Part shown: piece after piece, positions 58,902 to 59,402 of the stretch
How the letters are laid out: every line of letters starts with the position of its first letter
How positions within the stretch are numbered: position 1 is the first letter of the stretch
NCBI GenBank assembly: GCA_002371895.1
Contig: DFHM01000003.1
Span: 1-59,402, forward strand
Length of the DNA: 59,402 nt
Origin: Candidatus Saccharibacteria bacterium UBA3723
Lineage (GTDB): Bacteria > Patescibacteriota > Saccharimonadia > Saccharimonadales > Saccharimonadaceae
Reading direction: 5' to 3'
Program-made: the position numbers and the translations under genes
The notes under the pieces: generated by a model
Told to the model about the DNA's origin: nothing
Database searches by the model: none
Seen by the model: only the letters and a program-made list of their open reading frames with translations

Positions 58902-59002
58902 TTCGTCACCCCTTTCTGTATTTTGTGTAGGAATTCTAAGGAACGCCACTAATCTTAATATTATAACTTGCCCCCTTCTCTGTAAAGTTTTAAAATATAA
59001 GC

Positions 59003-59402
59003 ATGAGCGCAAAGAAGAAAACGGCAAAAACCAAAACTAAAGCAAAATCCAAAGAATTGACCAAGGCACAGCTAGCCAAGTTGCCAATTAAAGAACTTCG
59101 CAAGCATGGTTTGCAGCCAACGCCATTTTCGCTCGGCAAATTGTTCCGTTTCTTCTTTAATAAAAAGACTTATACTTATCCTTTCGTTTCCCTTGCGACA
59201 GGCTTTGCGCTAAATTATTTCTTTACTTTACCGTTTTTGCCAGTAACCGCCGTGACGGCACTGCTTCTTTATGCGCTTCGTTTTATCGACAACCATTGCG
59301 ACCAGGATTACGATATTGTCCACAAAAAGGAACTATTCTGCCGAAAGGACAACATCATTATGATGTTCGTCTTTATTGCCGCATTCATCGTGACCAACGT
59401 GG
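59003..59402 (+). CDS. Membrane protein, N-terminal part (gene runs off the window)
   Basis: At least 133 residues. A very basic N-terminus (Lys/Thr/Ala-rich, about 1-20) is followed by a soluble segment and several hydrophobic helices from about residue 62. No family is recognised from the part seen. The start is leaderless: TAAAAT (58991-58996) ends 6 nt before the ATG. Confidence 0.75.
   Translation, partial: MSAKKKTAKTKTKAKSKELTKAQLAKLPIKELRKHGLQPTPFSLGKLFRFFFNKKTYTYPFVSLATGFALNYFFTLPFLPVTAVTALLLYALRFIDNHCDQDYDIVHKKELFCRKDNIIMMFVFIAAFIVTNV

Noticed and set aside
1..59402. Recoded TGA, mobile elements or prophage
   Set aside because: TGA works as stop in several well-supported genes, and no transposase, integrase, phage gene or terminal repeat is visible.

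Overview
The window looks like part of a small, reduced genome of the candidate phylum radiation, most probably Candidatus Saccharibacteria (TM7). This is inferred from gene content. There are ribosomal and translation genes, Mur-ligase-like and FemAB-like wall genes, a pilin-like two-helix membrane domain, a very large surface adhesin, many small membrane-anchored proteins of unknown function, and no amino acid or nucleotide biosynthesis. TGA is used as a normal stop (for example at the ends of the genes at 554-910 and 16938-17903), so this is not a code-25 (Absconditabacteria/Gracilibacteria) genome. I see no insertion sequence, integrase, prophage or CRISPR array.

Layout. 1-6,000: an opened str operon on the minus strand (rpsL, rpsG, then a GH13 glucosidase and a small membrane gene, then fusA, an opposite-strand small gene, and partial tuf). 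6,100-9,300: minus-strand accessory genes (HNH-like, single-domain ppGpp hydrolase, Pr6Pr-like membrane protein, two GrpB-family proteins). 9,334-16,577: a cell-surface block with an arylsulfate sulfotransferase, an ABC-F protein, a CotH-type kinase and a fusion of a VirB2-like membrane domain to a C39-like peptidase. 16,590-21,500: a structured intergenic element, tRNA-Gln, two secreted or accessory genes, a GT35 phosphorylase and a membrane coiled-coil protein. 21,545-26,827: rpmG-secE-nusG-rplK-rplA on the minus strand, opened by a membrane protein and by two CdsA paralogs. 26,949-30,281: a HAD-domain protein and a thioredoxin/thioredoxin reductase pair behind a small upstream ORF. 30,336-36,723: a 2,053-residue von Willebrand A / isopeptide-repeat adhesin behind two identical operator-like inverted repeats. 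36,790-41,470: an acetyltransferase-like scaffold fused to two FtsK-gamma winged helices, VanZ, PrsW, small genes and an ADP-ribosylglycohydrolase. 41,482-52,761: tRNA-Thr, then a long minus-strand run with frr, parB, parA, two Mur-ligase-like proteins, two FemX-like proteins, a TMEM43-like protein and two RNA methyltransferases. 52,831-59,402: AlkD-like repair protein, trigger factor, FAD oxidase, tRNA-Leu, HD protein, methyltransferase and a truncated membrane gene.

Together the genes suggest a cell that degrades and phosphorolyses alpha-glucans, builds its own wall with modified cross-bridges, and invests heavily in the envelope and in surface attachment. Nothing in the window shows the host directly.

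The most striking findings are four. First, genes fall into two initiation classes that can be read directly: leaderless genes, in which the -10 box ends 6-7 nt before ATG, and leadered genes with a stem-loop at or very near the predicted 5' end followed by a strong Shine-Dalgarno. Second, a maltose-acetyltransferase-like protein has lost the catalytic histidine and gained two FtsK-gamma DNA-binding domains. Third, a VirB2-like membrane domain is fused to a C39-like peptidase. Fourth, two near-universal ribosomal operons are opened by accessory genes that carry their own promoters and terminators.
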